Shown one piece after another: positions 19,791 through 29,477 of a stretch of 64,000 nt of DNA; within the stretch, counting starts at the first letter, position 1; every line of letters starts with the position of its first letter. Source of the DNA: Chromobacterium alticapitis (GTDB lineage: Bacteria > Pseudomonadota > Gammaproteobacteria > Burkholderiales > Chromobacteriaceae); the NCBI RefSeq assembly GCF_002924365.1, contig NZ_PQWB01000047.1, positions 1-64,000 of the forward strand, written 5' to 3'. Below the pieces are notes generated by a model. That model did no database searches, was not told where the DNA came from, and saw only the letters and a list, made by a program, of their open reading frames with translations. The translations under genes and the position numbers were made by a program.

Positions 19791-20666
19791 TCAAATGACT
19801 TCGGCTTGCTGCATTGCCGCTTCGACGGCCGCCTCTGCGCAAGCGCTCAGCGGAGTCAAGGGCAGGCGGATGCCGGCGGGGATGCGTTGCATCCGCGACA
19901 GCGCCCATTTGGCCGGAATCGGGTTCGGTTCGATGAACAGCTGCTTGTGCAGGCCTTGCAGCTTGTCGTTGATGGCGCGAGCTTGGGCGACTTCGCCCGA
20001 GGTGGCGGCCACGCACAGCTGGCTCATCAGTTTGGGGGCGATATTGGCGGTGACCGAGATCACGCCGTGGCCGCCGCACAGCATGAAGGCCATGCCGGTG
20101 GCGTCGTCGCCGGAGTAAAGCGCGAAATCCTTGGGCGCGCGCAGGGCCAGGTCGCAGGCGCGGCCGATATCGCCGGTGGCGTCTTTCAGGCCGACGATGT
20201 TCGGGTGCTGGGCCAGGCGCAAGGCGGTGTCGTTGCTCATGTCGGCCACGGTGCGGCCGGGCACGTTATAGAGGATGACCGGCAGCGGGCTTTCGTCGGC
20301 GATGGCGCGGAAGTGCTGATAAATGCCTTCCTGGGTGGGCTTGTTGTAGTACGGCACCACGGACAGCACCATGTCGGCGCCGACATCGGCCGAAAGCTGG
20401 CCCAGCTCGATCGCCTCGCTGGTGGCGTTGCCGCCCGCGCCCGCGATGACTTTGACCCGGCCCTTGGCGTATTCCACCACCGCTTTCACTACTGCTATGT
20501 GCTCTTCGACCGACAGCGTGGCCGATTCGCCGGTGGTGCCGACGGCGACGATGCCGGAAGTGCCGTTTTCGATGTGGAACTCAACCAATCGTTGCAGCGC
20601 CGCAAAATCCACCGCGCCATCGCTGGACATCGGCGTGACGAGCGCTACCAAGCTGCCGGTAAGCAT
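19791..20666 (-). CDS. dapA: 4-Hydroxy-tetrahydrodipicolinate synthase DapA
   Basis: The 291-residue (beta/alpha)8 aldolase condenses pyruvate and aspartate semialdehyde, the first step of lysine/diaminopimelate synthesis. MLTGSLVALVTPM, GTTGESATL, the Tyr in VVPYYNKPTQEG and the Schiff-base Lys in IVGLKDATGD are present. ATG 20666 gives the standard length; the open frame extends to 20774 without a family match. Confidence 0.97.
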   Translation of the reverse strand: MLTGSLVALVTPMSSDGAVDFAALQRLVEFHIENGTSGIVAVGTTGESATLSVEEHIAVVKAVVEYAKGRVKVIAGAGGNATSEAIELGQLSADVGADMVLSVVPYYNKPTQEGIYQHFRAIADESPLPVILYNVPGRTVADMSNDTALRLAQHPNIVGLKDATGDIGRACDLALRAPKDFALYSGDDATGMAFMLCGGHGVISVTANIAPKLMSQLCVAATSGEVAQARAINDKLQGLHKQLFIEPNPIPAKWALSRMQRIPAGIRLPLTPLSACAEAAVEAAMQQAEVI

Positions 20667-20839
20667 AGTTCTGCCTATCTGGAATAAGGATTTACAAGGC
20701 TTACGATTGTAGCGGAATTCGTCTGGCTGGCAAAAGTTCGTGGCGAACAAGGCTGGAAGGACTCGGGAAATCATCGCGCGTGTGCTAGAATCCTACGTTT
20801 TTCCGATACTTACGGCTTACGGCTGAAGGATCTTCAAGC

Positions 20840-22471
20840 GTGATTACCACAAGCAATATTACGATGCAGTTTGGCGTGAAACCTTTGTTCGAGAAGGTGA
20901 CCGTCAAATTCGGCGAAGGCAACCGTTACGGCCTGATCGGCGCCAATGGTTCCGGCAAATCCACTTTCATGAAAATCCTGGGTGGCGACCTGGAGCAGAC
21001 CGCGGGCGAAGTCGCCATCGAGAACGGCCTGCGCCTGGGCAAGCTGCGTCAGGACCAATTCGGCTACGAAGAGCGCCGCGTAATCGATGTGGTGATGATG
21101 GGCCACACCGAGATGTGGGCGGCGATGAGCGAACGCGACGCCATCTACGCCAATCTGGAAGCCACCGAAGACGATTACATGCGCGCGGCCGACCTGGAGG
21201 CCAAGTTCGCCGAGTACGACGGCTACACCGCCGAAGCGCGCGCGGGCGAACTGCTGATGGGCGTGGGCATCCCGGTCGATCAGCACTTCGGTCCGATGAG
21301 CGAAGTGGCGCCGGGCTGGAAGCTGCGAGTGCTGCTGGCGCAGGCGCTGTTCTCCAATCCGGACATCCTGCTGTTGGACGAACCGACCAACAACCTGGAC
21401 ATCAACACCATCCGCTGGCTGGAGCACGTGCTGAACGAGCGCAACTCCACCATGATCATCATCTCGCACGACCGCCACTTCCTGAACTCGGTGTGCACCC
21501 ACATGGCGGACTTGGACTACAACACCATCCGCATCTACCCGGGCAATTACGACGACTACATGATCGCGTCGGCCCAGGCGCGCGAGCGTCAGCTGTCGTC
21601 CAACAGCAAGGCCAAGGAGCGCATCCAGGAGCTGCAGGAGTTCGTGGCCCGCTTCTCCGCCAACAAGTCCAAGGCCCGCCAGGCCACCTCGCGCCTGAAG
21701 CAGGTGGACAAACTGAAGTCCGAGATGGTGGAAGTGAAGCCGTCCAGCCGCCAGAACCCGTTCATCCGTTTCGAGATGGACGACAAGTTCAAGCTGCACC
21801 GCCAGGCGGTGGAGGTGGAGAACCTCAACAAGGCGTATGAAAACAAGGTCCTTTTCAAGGATCTGAACCTGATCCTGGAAGCCGGAGCCCGTCTGGCCAT
21901 CATCGGCCCCAACGGCGCGGGCAAGACCTCGCTGGTCAAGCTGCTGGCCGGCGCGTTCGAGCAAGCCTACGCCGAAGGCCTGACCGCCGATTACGGCGCC
22001 ATCAAGTGGGCCGAGAAGGCGCAAATCGGCTATTTCGCGCAGGATCACGAGGCTGATTTCGACAGCGACTGGACCCTGAGCGAATGGATGCGCCAATGGG
22101 GCCAGGAAGGCGACGATGAGCAGGCGATCCGCGCCACGCTGGGCCGCTTGCTGTTTGGCGGCGACGAGGTGGGCAAGGCGGTGCGCGTGCTGTCCGGCGG
22201 CGAGAAGGGCCGCATGCTGTACGGCAAGCTGATCCTGCAGAAGCCTAACGTGATGATCATGGACGAGCCGACCAACCATATGGACATGGAGTCGATCGAG
22301 TCCCTGAACATGGCGCTGGAAAAGTACAAGGGCACCTTGATCTTCGTCTCGCACGATCGCCAATTCGTGAGCTCTCTGGCGACTCACGTGCTGGAGCTGG
22401 ACGGCAAGGGCGGCTACGACTACTACATCGGCAACTATGAAGACTATCTGGCCAGCAAGGGCCTGGAGTAA
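20840..22471 (+). CDS. ybiT: ABC-F ATPase, YbiT subfamily
   Basis: The 543-residue protein has two ABC domains joined by a charged helical linker, and no membrane segment, as in ABC-F translation factors acting at the ribosome. Walker A motifs are GANGSGKST and GPNGAGKTS; signature motifs and Walker B ([26 protein letters not shown]) are intact. The linker ARERQL... and the [14 protein letters not shown] segment match YbiT rather than EttA or Uup. Translation appears to start with GTG 20840. Confidence 0.93.
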   Translation: MITTSNITMQFGVKPLFEKVTVKFGEGNRYGLIGANGSGKSTFMKILGGDLEQTAGEVAIENGLRLGKLRQDQFGYEERRVIDVVMMGHTEMWAAMSERDAIYANLEATEDDYMRAADLEAKFAEYDGYTAEARAGELLMGVGIPVDQHFGPMSEVAPGWKLRVLLAQALFSNPDILLLDEPTNNLDINTIRWLEHVLNERNSTMIIISHDRHFLNSVCTHMADLDYNTIRIYPGNYDDYMIASAQARERQLSSNSKAKERIQELQEFVARFSANKSKARQATSRLKQVDKLKSEMVEVKPSSRQNPFIRFEMDDKFKLHRQAVEVENLNKAYENKVLFKDLNLILEAGARLAIIGPNGAGKTSLVKLLAGAFEQAYAEGLTADYGAIKWAEKAQIGYFAQDHEADFDSDWTLSEWMRQWGQEGDDEQAIRATLGRLLFGGDEVGKAVRVLSGGEKGRMLYGKLILQKPNVMIMDEPTNHMDMESIESLNMALEKYKGTLIFVSHDRQFVSSLATHVLELDGKGGYDYYIGNYEDYLASKGLE

Positions 22472-22507
22472 TCCGGTTACGAGCCGTCGCAGCTCGTAAC
22501 TTGTACC

Positions 22508-22555
22508 GGCGGGAGGGGGTGCGCTATATTGCAGCGCACCAACTCCCGCCTTTTT
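22508..22555 (+). terminator. Terminator of ybiT
   Basis: Nested stem: outer GGCGGGAG/CTCCCGCC, inner GGTGCGC/GCGCACC, followed by five Ts, 36 bp after the stop codon. Confidence 0.88.
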
Positions 22556-22687
22556 CATGCGCCGCGCGCGGCGCGATAACAATAATCAGGGACCCGGCCG
22601 GGAGGGTCGATGCCAGGAGACATCTGGTGCTCATCCGTCCCTAGGCGGCCTGATGAGATCTGCAAAGCAGTAAGAGAAGGAAATATC

Positions 22688-23428
22688 ATGCGTTTAAAAG
22701 GGAAGGTTTCCATCATCACCGGCTCCGCCAGCGGCATCGGCAAGGCCACCGCTGAAAAATTCGTCAAGGAGGGCGCCATCGTCGCGGTGTGCGACCTGAA
22801 CCTGGACGCGGTCAATGCCGTGGTCGATGAATTGAAGGCGCTGGGCGGCGAGGCTTACGGCTACAAGGTAGACGTGACCAACAAGGGCCAGATCGCCGAA
22901 ATGGTGGCCGATCTGAAGAACCGTTGCGGCCGCATCGACGTCCTAGTCAACAATGCCGGCATCGTGCAGGACGCGCAGTTGATCAAGATGACCGAAGAGC
23001 AGTTCGACAAGGTGATCGACATCAACCTGAAGGGCGTTTACAACTGTGCCCGCGCGGTGGTGGACACCATGGTGGAGCAGGGAGGCGGCGTGATCCTGAA
23101 CGCCTCGTCGGTGGTCGGCGTCTACGGCAACTTTGGCCAGACCAACTACGCGGCCGCCAAGTTCGGCGTGATCGGCTTCGTCAAGACTTGGGCCAAGGAA
23201 CTGGGCAAGAAGGGCATACGCGCCAACGCGGTCTGCCCGGGCTTCGTCGCCACGCCCATCCTGAAGGCCATGCCGGAGAAGGTGCTGCAGGCGATGGAAG
23301 ACAAGGTGCCGATGCGCCGCATGGCCGATCCGGCCGAGATCGCCAACGTCTACGCCTTCCTGGCGTCGGACGAGGCCAGCTACATCAATGGCGCGGCCAT
23401 CGAGGTGACCGGCGGCCTGACGCTGTAA
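22688..23428 (+). CDS. Short-chain dehydrogenase/reductase (FabG-like)
   Basis: The 246-residue SDR has the NAD(P) site [12 protein letters not shown], the NNAG motif [11 protein letters not shown], and the catalytic Ser...Tyr-X3-Lys ([20 protein letters not shown]). It is close to FabG (3-oxoacyl-ACP reductase) but stands alone and not with fab genes, so it may act on another keto substrate, for example acetoacetyl-CoA. AGAAGGAAAT precedes ATG 22688. Terminator follows. Confidence 0.88.
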   Translation: MRLKGKVSIITGSASGIGKATAEKFVKEGAIVAVCDLNLDAVNAVVDELKALGGEAYGYKVDVTNKGQIAEMVADLKNRCGRIDVLVNNAGIVQDAQLIKMTEEQFDKVIDINLKGVYNCARAVVDTMVEQGGGVILNASSVVGVYGNFGQTNYAAAKFGVIGFVKTWAKELGKKGIRANAVCPGFVATPILKAMPEKVLQAMEDKVPMRRMADPAEIANVYAFLASDEASYINGAAIEVTGGLTL

Positions 23429-23451
23429 GCGCGAATCCGCAGCGCCCAAGA

Positions 23452-23478
23452 AAACGCCCCGGCAGGTCCGGGGCGTTT
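23452..23478. terminator. Bidirectional terminator between SDR gene and cysB
   Basis: AAACGCCCCGG-CAGGT-CCGGGGCGTTT, an 11-bp arm with A/T ends on both sides, between two convergent genes. Confidence 0.85.
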
Positions 23479-23529
23479 GCGTATGCGCTTGAGCGAACGA
23501 GGCGAAGCCCCTGCGGGGCGGGACGGGTT

Positions 23530-24477
23530 TTAATCATCGTCGCCGTCGACATCGTGCGCCAGCAGCGCCGAGTCCACTTCGCGCCGGTGCAGATGGGGCG
23601 CGAACAGTTCGATGAAGGTATAGGCGAAACCGCGCAGATAGGCGTCCTTGCGTATGCCTATCTTGGTGGTGGACGGCTCGAACAGGTGGCCGGCGTCTAT
23701 CGAAACCAGGCCTTGGTCGCGCGCGGGTTCGTAAGCCATGGTGGCGATGATGCCTATGCCCAGGCCCAGCGAGACATAGGTCTTGATCACATCGGTGTCG
23801 ATCGCGGTCAGCACCACGTTGGCGCTGAGGCCTTGGTCGGCGAAGGCTTTGTTGATCTTGGAGCGGCCGGCGAAGGCGAAATCGTAAGTGACGATGGGGA
23901 AGCGGGCGATGTCGGCCAGCGTGATCTCATGATCCAGCTTGGCCAGCGGATGGTCCTTGGGCACCACCACGGAGCGGTTCCATTCATAGCAGGGCAGGGT
24001 GGCCAGCTCTTTGTACAGCGCGATGCCCTCGGTGGCGATGGCCAGATCGGCTTCGCCGGACACCACCATTTCGCAGATCTGGGTCGGGCTGCCCTGTTTC
24101 AGCGACAGTCTGACCTTGGGATAGCGGCGCACGAATTCGGCGATGGCCTGCGGCAGCGCGTAGCGGGCCTGGGTGTGGGTGGTGGCGATGGTGAGCGCGC
24201 CTTCGGACTCGCGCGAGAACTCCTCGCCGACGCGCTTCAGGTTTTGCGCCTCGCGCAGGATGCGCTCCGAGATGCGCAGCACTTCCTTGCCGGGTTCAGA
24301 CACTGAAACCACGCGCTTGCCGTTGCGAATGAACACCTGAATGCCCAGCTCGTCCTCCAGCAAGCGGATCTGCTTGGAAATGCCCGGTTGCGAGGTATGC
24401 AGCTTTTCCGCCGCCTCGGAAACGTTGAGCCCCTGCTTGGCCACCTCCACCAGGTAGCGCAGTTGTTGTAGTTTCAT
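23530..24477 (-). CDS. cysB: LysR-type sulfur regulator CysB
   Basis: The 315-residue protein starts MKLQQLRYLVEVAKQGLNVS and has the CysB-type winged HTH (EKLHTSQPGISKQIRLLEDELG) and a C-terminal inducer domain, where N-acetylserine or O-acetylserine would bind (TTHTQARYALP, GSPTQICEMV). It is divergent from cysH and so probably controls cysHI and itself. AAGGAGG precedes the ATG. Length fits CysB (about 324 in E. coli). Confidence 0.94.
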   Translation of the reverse strand: MKLQQLRYLVEVAKQGLNVSEAAEKLHTSQPGISKQIRLLEDELGIQVFIRNGKRVVSVSEPGKEVLRISERILREAQNLKRVGEEFSRESEGALTIATTHTQARYALPQAIAEFVRRYPKVRLSLKQGSPTQICEMVVSGEADLAIATEGIALYKELATLPCYEWNRSVVVPKDHPLAKLDHEITLADIARFPIVTYDFAFAGRSKINKAFADQGLSANVVLTAIDTDVIKTYVSLGLGIGIIATMAYEPARDQGLVSIDAGHLFEPSTTKIGIRKDAYLRGFAYTFIELFAPHLHRREVDSALLAHDVDGDDD

Positions 24478-24588
24478 ATGAAAGCCTGTCCTCCTTAAAA
24501 CCTACAGTCATTAAATACTAACACAATATTCTTTTAGGTTTATAAGCGCTTTGGTTAGGATACCCTCGAACCATCCCCGGAGCGCTTG

Positions 24589-25293
24589 ATGAGCCTGGAG
24601 TCCAAACTTGCCGCCACGTCGGCCCTGCTGCAAACGATAGCCGCCGAATACCCAGACGCGGTGCTTGCCAATAGTTACGGCGCCGAAGACATGGTGCTGA
24701 CCGATCTGATCGCCCGCCTGGCTTTGCCCCTGCGGAGCTTCAGCCTGGATACCGGCCGCTTGCCGGCCGAAACCTACGAGTTGATGCAGCAAGTGGGCGA
24801 GCGCTACCCGGATCATCCGGTGCAGGTGTATTTCCCGGAAACCGCCGCCACCGAACAATACGTCAACCTCCACGGCATCAACGGTTTTTACCAGAGCGTG
24901 GAACTGCGCAAATCCTGTTGCGCGATCCGCAAGCTGGAGCCGCTCAAGCGCGCCCTGGCGGGCCGTTCCGCCTGGATCACAGGCTTGCGCCGCCAGCAAT
25001 CGCCCACGCGGCTGGATTTGGCCGACAAGGAATACGACGCCGACAATGGCCTGCTGAAGTTCAGCCCGTTATTGGATTGGACCGAGGCCGAAGTATGGCA
25101 GTACCTGCGCGACAATGAGGTGCCGTACAACGCGCTGCACGACCGCCATTACCCCTCGATAGGCTGCGCGCCCTGTACCCGCGCCATCAGCGTGGGCGAG
25201 GACATCCGCGCCGGCCGCTGGTGGTGGGAAAACCCGGAAACCAAGGAATGCGGGCTGCACGTCAAGGCCAGTCCGCTGAAGCGCCCCGTCTGA
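24589..25293 (+). CDS. cysH: Assimilatory APS reductase (CysH, Fe-S type)
   Basis: The 234-residue protein is of the CysH family. It has two cysteine pairs, Cys110-Cys111 (LRKSCCAIRK) and Cys193/Cys196 (IGCAPCTR), that bind a [4Fe-4S] cluster in adenylylsulfate (APS) reductases, plus the catalytic Cys221 in KECGLH. E. coli PAPS reductase lacks the cluster cysteines, so the substrate here is most likely APS, reduced to sulfite with thioredoxin. The gene leads a cysH-cysI-DUF934 operon divergent from cysB. ATG 24589 is preferred over TTG 24586. Confidence 0.93.
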   Translation: MSLESKLAATSALLQTIAAEYPDAVLANSYGAEDMVLTDLIARLALPLRSFSLDTGRLPAETYELMQQVGERYPDHPVQVYFPETAATEQYVNLHGINGFYQSVELRKSCCAIRKLEPLKRALAGRSAWITGLRRQQSPTRLDLADKEYDADNGLLKFSPLLDWTEAEVWQYLRDNEVPYNALHDRHYPSIGCAPCTRAISVGEDIRAGRWWWENPETKECGLHVKASPLKRPV

Positions 25294-25327
25294 CCCGCCG
25301 CCATAGGCTTTTCTGCTGGAATCCAAT

Positions 25328-26986
25328 ATGTATCGTTACGATGAAGTCGACCACCGCCTGGTGCGGGAACGCGTGGAGCAGTTCCGCGATCAGACGCGCC
25401 GCTTCCTGGCCGGCGAGCTGACCGAGGACGAGTTCCGCCCGCTGCGGCTGATGAACGGCCTGTATATCCAGCGCCACGCGCCCATGCTGCGCGTGGCCAT
25501 CCCGTACGGCCACCTGCGCAGCGAGCAATTGCGCAAGCTGGCCGATATCGCCCGCCGCTACGACAAGGGCTACGGCCATTTCACCACCCGACAGAACATC
25601 CAGTTCAACTGGCCGGCGCTGGAGAGGGTGCCGGACATTCTCGAAGAATTATCCACGGTGGAAATGCACGCGATCCAGACTTCCGGCAACTGCGTGCGCA
25701 ACACCACGACCGACGCCTTCGCGGGCGTCGCCGCCGACCAGTTATTCGACCCGCGGCCGTATTGCGAAATCATCCGCCAGTGGAGCACGCTGCACCCGGA
25801 ATTCGCCTTCCTGCCGCGCAAGTTCAAGATCGCCGTCTCCGGCAGCGTGGAGGACCGCGCGGCCACCATGGTCCACGACATCGGCCTGCATGTCAGCCGC
25901 AACGCGGACGGCGAGGCGGGCTTCAAGGTCATCGTCGGCGGCGGCCTGGGCCGCACGCCCATGGTGGGAGAGGTGATACGCGAATTCCTGCCGCGCCAGC
26001 ACCTGCTGACCTATCTGGACGCGGTCTTGCGCGTGTACAACCGTTTTGGCCGACGCGACAACAAATACAAGGCGCGGGTCAAGATCCTGGTCAAGGCCAT
26101 GACGCCGGCAGGTTTCGCCGCCAAGGTGGAAGACGAATGGCTGCATCTGAAAGACGGCCCGGCGACGCTGCGCGACGAGGACGTCGCCCACTACGCCAGT
26201 TTCTTTGACGATCCGGCTTATCCGGACTTGGCCGATCATCCGGCCGAGTTGAGCGCCCCGCTGGCCGAGGACAAGGCCTTCGCCCGTTGGTATGAGCGCA
26301 ATACGCGCGAACACCGCCAGCCCGGCTACCGCTCGGTGGTGCTGTCGTTGAAGGAAACCGGCGCGCCGCCGGGAGACATCACGGCAGAGCAGATGGAGGC
26401 GGCGGCAGACTGGGCGGACCGCTTCGGCTTCGGCGAACTGCGTGTGGCGCACGAGCAGAACCTGGTGTTGCCGGACGTGGCGCAGAAAGACCTGTACGAC
26501 TTGTGGCGGGAGGCCAGGCAGCAGCGCATGGCCACGCCCAATATCGGCCTGTTGACCGACATCATCAGTTGCCCGGGCGGCGACTTCTGTTCCTTGGCCA
26601 ACGCGCGATCGATTCCGGTGGCCAACGCGATCCAGCAAACTTTCGACGACCTGGACTATCTGCATGATCTGGGCGAGATCGCCTGCAATTTTTCGGGCTG
26701 CATGAATGCCTGCGGCCACCATCACATCGGCAATATCGGCATACTCGGCGTCGACAAGAACGGCGAGGAGTGGTACCAGATCACGCTGGGCGGCAGCCAG
26801 GGCAGCGACACCGCCATCGGCAAGGTGATAGGCCCGTCCTTCGCCCAGGCCGACGTGCCGGTGGCCTTCGGCAAGATCATGCAGGTCTATGTCGAAAAAC
26901 GGCAAGGCGGAGAGCGCTTTATCGAAACCCTGCGCCGCGTCGGCGTGGAACCGTTCAAGGAGAGAGTCTATGCCCCGCTACATTAA
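25328..26986 (+). CDS. cysI: Sulfite reductase hemoprotein CysI
   Basis: The 552-residue protein contains two nitrite/sulfite reductase ferredoxin-like half domains and the siroheme/[4Fe-4S] cysteines in CPGGDFCSL and CNFSGCMNACGHHH. It reduces sulfite to sulfide. Early motifs FTTRQNIQFNW and TSGNCVRNTT bind the siroheme. There is no flavoprotein CysJ in the neighbourhood; many betaproteobacteria use ferredoxin or another donor. A 34-bp gap follows cysH. Confidence 0.93.
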   Translation: MYRYDEVDHRLVRERVEQFRDQTRRFLAGELTEDEFRPLRLMNGLYIQRHAPMLRVAIPYGHLRSEQLRKLADIARRYDKGYGHFTTRQNIQFNWPALERVPDILEELSTVEMHAIQTSGNCVRNTTTDAFAGVAADQLFDPRPYCEIIRQWSTLHPEFAFLPRKFKIAVSGSVEDRAATMVHDIGLHVSRNADGEAGFKVIVGGGLGRTPMVGEVIREFLPRQHLLTYLDAVLRVYNRFGRRDNKYKARVKILVKAMTPAGFAAKVEDEWLHLKDGPATLRDEDVAHYASFFDDPAYPDLADHPAELSAPLAEDKAFARWYERNTREHRQPGYRSVVLSLKETGAPPGDITAEQMEAAADWADRFGFGELRVAHEQNLVLPDVAQKDLYDLWREARQQRMATPNIGLLTDIISCPGGDFCSLANARSIPVANAIQQTFDDLDYLHDLGEIACNFSGCMNACGHHHIGNIGILGVDKNGEEWYQITLGGSQGSDTAIGKVIGPSFAQADVPVAFGKIMQVYVEKRQGGERFIETLRRVGVEPFKERVYAPLH

Positions 26987-27479
26987 GCACGGCGAGGAGC
27001 GGCGCGACGAATGGACGCTGCTGCGGCCGGACGAGCAGGGCGGCTTGCCTGCGGCGCCCGCGGAGGCCGACGTGATCGTGCCCCTGGCCGCCTGGCTGGC
27101 GGACGCGGCGCAATGGCAGGCCCGGCCGGGCCGGGTGGGCGTGTGGCTGGCGCCGGACGATGAGCCCGCGCGGCTGCTGCCGCATCTGCCCAGCCTGGCC
27201 GTCGTGGCGATTGACTTTCCCGCCTTTACCGATGGCCGCGGCTATAGTCTCGCCAGGTTGCTGCGCGAGCGATATCATTTCGATGGGGAACTTCGGGCTG
27301 TTGGCGATGTCTGGCAGGATTTGATCCACCCTTTGTGGCAGGTGGGATTCGACGCCTTTCTGATCAAGGATGGCAAGCGGCTGGATGTGAAGGGTTATTA
27401 CAATACCTTTAGCGATGGCTATCAAGTCACTTATCGTCAGCCGCAGCCACTGTTTCGCCGGCGCGTCACACAGCCGTAA
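26970..27479 (+). CDS. DUF934 protein, sulfite-reduction associated
   Basis: The 169-residue protein is of DUF934, regularly encoded next to cysI. It starts inside cysI (17-base overlap), so translation is coupled. Features include DVIVPLAAWLAD, a VGVWLAPDDEP strand and FPAFTDGRGYSLARLLRERYHFDGELRAVGDV, with no cysteine cluster motif. A role in electron transfer to, or maturation of, sulfite reductase has been suggested for the family from context; it is not proven. Confidence 0.85.
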   Translation: MPRYIKHGEERRDEWTLLRPDEQGGLPAAPAEADVIVPLAAWLADAAQWQARPGRVGVWLAPDDEPARLLPHLPSLAVVAIDFPAFTDGRGYSLARLLRERYHFDGELRAVGDVWQDLIHPLWQVGFDAFLIKDGKRLDVKGYYNTFSDGYQVTYRQPQPLFRRRVTQP

Positions 27480-27570
27480 TGTGTCGCGTGCGGGAGACAG
27501 GTTTTTACGATAATTAGCGAAATGTGATGCATTTGTGCAACGTTTGACTGGCGTCGCGTCCGGCCCCGTG

Positions 27571-27599
27571 TTGACATGGTGTTGCTGGATTCCTATAGT
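27571..27599 (+). promoter_or_regulatory. Sigma-70 promoter of the OmpA-like gene
   Basis: TTGACA-N17-TATAGT, a near-perfect consensus, with a leader of about 113 nt before the ATG. A strong promoter fits an abundant outer-membrane protein. Confidence 0.85.
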
Positions 27600-27718
27600 G
27601 CGGGTTAACTGCATCAACACAGCATGTAGCCATCTCTGATGTTTGCAGTCAACTTGTTCGCGTGGTCTTTGCGTCAGCCCGCATTGCGACCCATTTTATA
27701 GATTAAAGAGGGAATAAC

Positions 27719-28408
27719 ATGACTAAACAGCTGAAACTGAGCGCACTGGTTGCCGCCCTGTTGGTTTCCGCTAGCGCTTTTGCTGCTAAACCGGGTTACG
27801 CCGTAGACCAGTCCACCGACGGTGTTGTTCGCAACAACTACGGCGAATGCTGGCGCACCTCCACCTTCGACAAGGCCGCCAACGGTCTGGTTGAATGCGG
27901 CGACCGCGAAGCGGCCAAGCCGGTAGTCGCTGCTCCGGTTGCTCCGAAGCCGGTTCTGGTTCCGATGAAGGAAAAAGTGACCCTGTCCGCCAAGGTTCTG
28001 TTCGACTTCAACAAGTCCACCCTGCGCGCCGATGCCAAGAACGAACTGGATCCGCTGGTTGCCAAGCTGAAGGCCCACGCCGGCCAAGGCCACCTGACTG
28101 GCGTTGAAATCGACGGTTTCACCGACTTCATGGGTTCCGACAAGCTGAACAACGCTCTGTCCCAGAAGCGCGCCGACGCTGTTAAGTCCTACTTCGTGAA
28201 CGAAGGCGTGCCGGCCGAGAAGGTAACTTCCGTTGGCAAGGGCAAGGCTGAAGCCAAGATGTCCGAAGAGTGCAAGGCCAAGTTCCCGAAATACGTGAAG
28301 AACAAGAAGCAAAACGCCGAAATCAAGGCTTGCATCGAGTCTGATCGTCGCGTTGAAGTCGTAATCGACGCCGTGAAGGAAACCATGGTTGAGCAGCCGG
28401 CCAAGTAA
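27719..28408 (+). CDS. OmpA/RmpM-like peptidoglycan-binding outer membrane protein
   Basis: The 229-residue exported protein has a signal peptide (to SASAFA), a short N-terminal part with two Cys, a Pro/Ala linker (KPVVAAPVAPKPVLVP), and a C-terminal OmpA domain (about 85-225). The domain includes VLFDFNKSTLRADAKNELDPL, EIDGFTDFMGSDKLNNALSQKRADAVKSYF and the DRRVEV end. The short N-terminus without a beta-barrel resembles neisserial RmpM (class 4 protein), which tethers porins to peptidoglycan. Codon use is biased toward frequent codons, in keeping with high expression. Confidence 0.9.
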   Translation: MTKQLKLSALVAALLVSASAFAAKPGYAVDQSTDGVVRNNYGECWRTSTFDKAANGLVECGDREAAKPVVAAPVAPKPVLVPMKEKVTLSAKVLFDFNKSTLRADAKNELDPLVAKLKAHAGQGHLTGVEIDGFTDFMGSDKLNNALSQKRADAVKSYFVNEGVPAEKVTSVGKGKAEAKMSEECKAKFPKYVKNKKQNAEIKACIESDRRVEVVIDAVKETMVEQPAK

Positions 28409-28424
28409 GCCAGACGCCTCCATG

Positions 28425-28456
28425 AAAAGCCCCGCTTATGGCGGGGCTTTTTGTTT
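28425..28456 (+). terminator. Terminator of the OmpA-like gene
   Basis: AAAAGCCCCGC-TTATG-GCGGGGCTTTTTG followed by TTTTTT. Confidence 0.92.
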
Positions 28457-28541
28457 TTTGCGCCGCTGGCATCATGGCTGGACGCTGTCGGCTGCTGGCG
28501 GCTACAATCGACGGTTTCAGGACGTGTAAAAAAGACCGCAA

Positions 28542-29477
28542 ATGCAGGTATTTCTGGGGGATCCGCGTCGTTTCGCCCTGCCGGGCTGCGCGTTGACCAT
28601 AGGCAATTTCGATGGCGTGCACCAAGGGCATCGCCGCATGCTGCAAAGGCTGCGCCTGGAGGCGCAGGCGCGCGGGCTGCCGACCGCTTTGTTGACGTTC
28701 GAGCCGCACCCGCGCGAATTCTTCAGCCGCGCCGCGCCGCCGGCCCGGCTATCGACCTTGCGCGACAAGTTCGCCCTGCTGCGGGGGCTGGGGCTGGTGG
28801 ACTATGTGTTCGTCTACCGCTTCAACCACAGCTTCGCCAATATGACGGCATCGCAATTTGTCGATCAGGTTCTGGTGGAGGAGCTGCAGACGCGTTATCT
28901 GCTGATTGGCGACGATTTCCAGTTTGGCGCCGGCCGCAAGGGACATTTCGACCTTTTGGCCTCCTGTCCGCATTTCGCCACCGAGGCCATGCCCTCGGTA
29001 TTGGTGCAGGGCGAGCGCGCCTCGAGCACCCTGGTCAGGGAAAAACTGGCCTTGGGCGATCTGGATGCGGCCAACGCCTTGCTGGGCGGGGTATACCGGA
29101 TATCGGGCAAGGTGATGCACGGCAAAAAATTGGGACGCACTATAGGCTTTCCCACCGCCAACATCCACTTGCCGCATTTGAAGCCGGCTTTGCAGGGCGT
29201 GTTCGTCGTCGAGGTCGATACCCCGGATGGGCGGCTGGGCGGCGTGGCCAGCCTGGGTTTGAATCCCACGGTCAGCGATACGCCCGACTACAAGCTGGAA
29301 GTGCATCTGTTCGATTTTTCCGGCGATTTGTACGGCCAGCGGCTGACCGTGCGCTTCCTGAAGAAACTGCGCGATGAAGCGCGCTATGATGATTTGGCGA
29401 CGCTGGTGGCGCAGATAGAACGCGACGCGGCCAGCGCCAAGACCTATTTGACAAGTTTGCAGCGAGAGCAGGCATGA
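28542..29477 (+). CDS. ribF: Bifunctional riboflavin kinase/FAD synthetase RibF
   Basis: The 311-residue enzyme converts riboflavin to FMN and FAD. The N-terminal adenylyltransferase domain shows [17 protein letters not shown] and the C-terminal kinase domain [14 protein letters not shown]. It is the first gene of the ribF-ileS-lspA-ispH cluster and overlaps ileS by four bases. Confidence 0.96.
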   Translation: MQVFLGDPRRFALPGCALTIGNFDGVHQGHRRMLQRLRLEAQARGLPTALLTFEPHPREFFSRAAPPARLSTLRDKFALLRGLGLVDYVFVYRFNHSFANMTASQFVDQVLVEELQTRYLLIGDDFQFGAGRKGHFDLLASCPHFATEAMPSVLVQGERASSTLVREKLALGDLDAANALLGGVYRISGKVMHGKKLGRTIGFPTANIHLPHLKPALQGVFVVEVDTPDGRLGGVASLGLNPTVSDTPDYKLEVHLFDFSGDLYGQRLTVRFLKKLRDEARYDDLATLVAQIERDAASAKTYLTSLQREQA

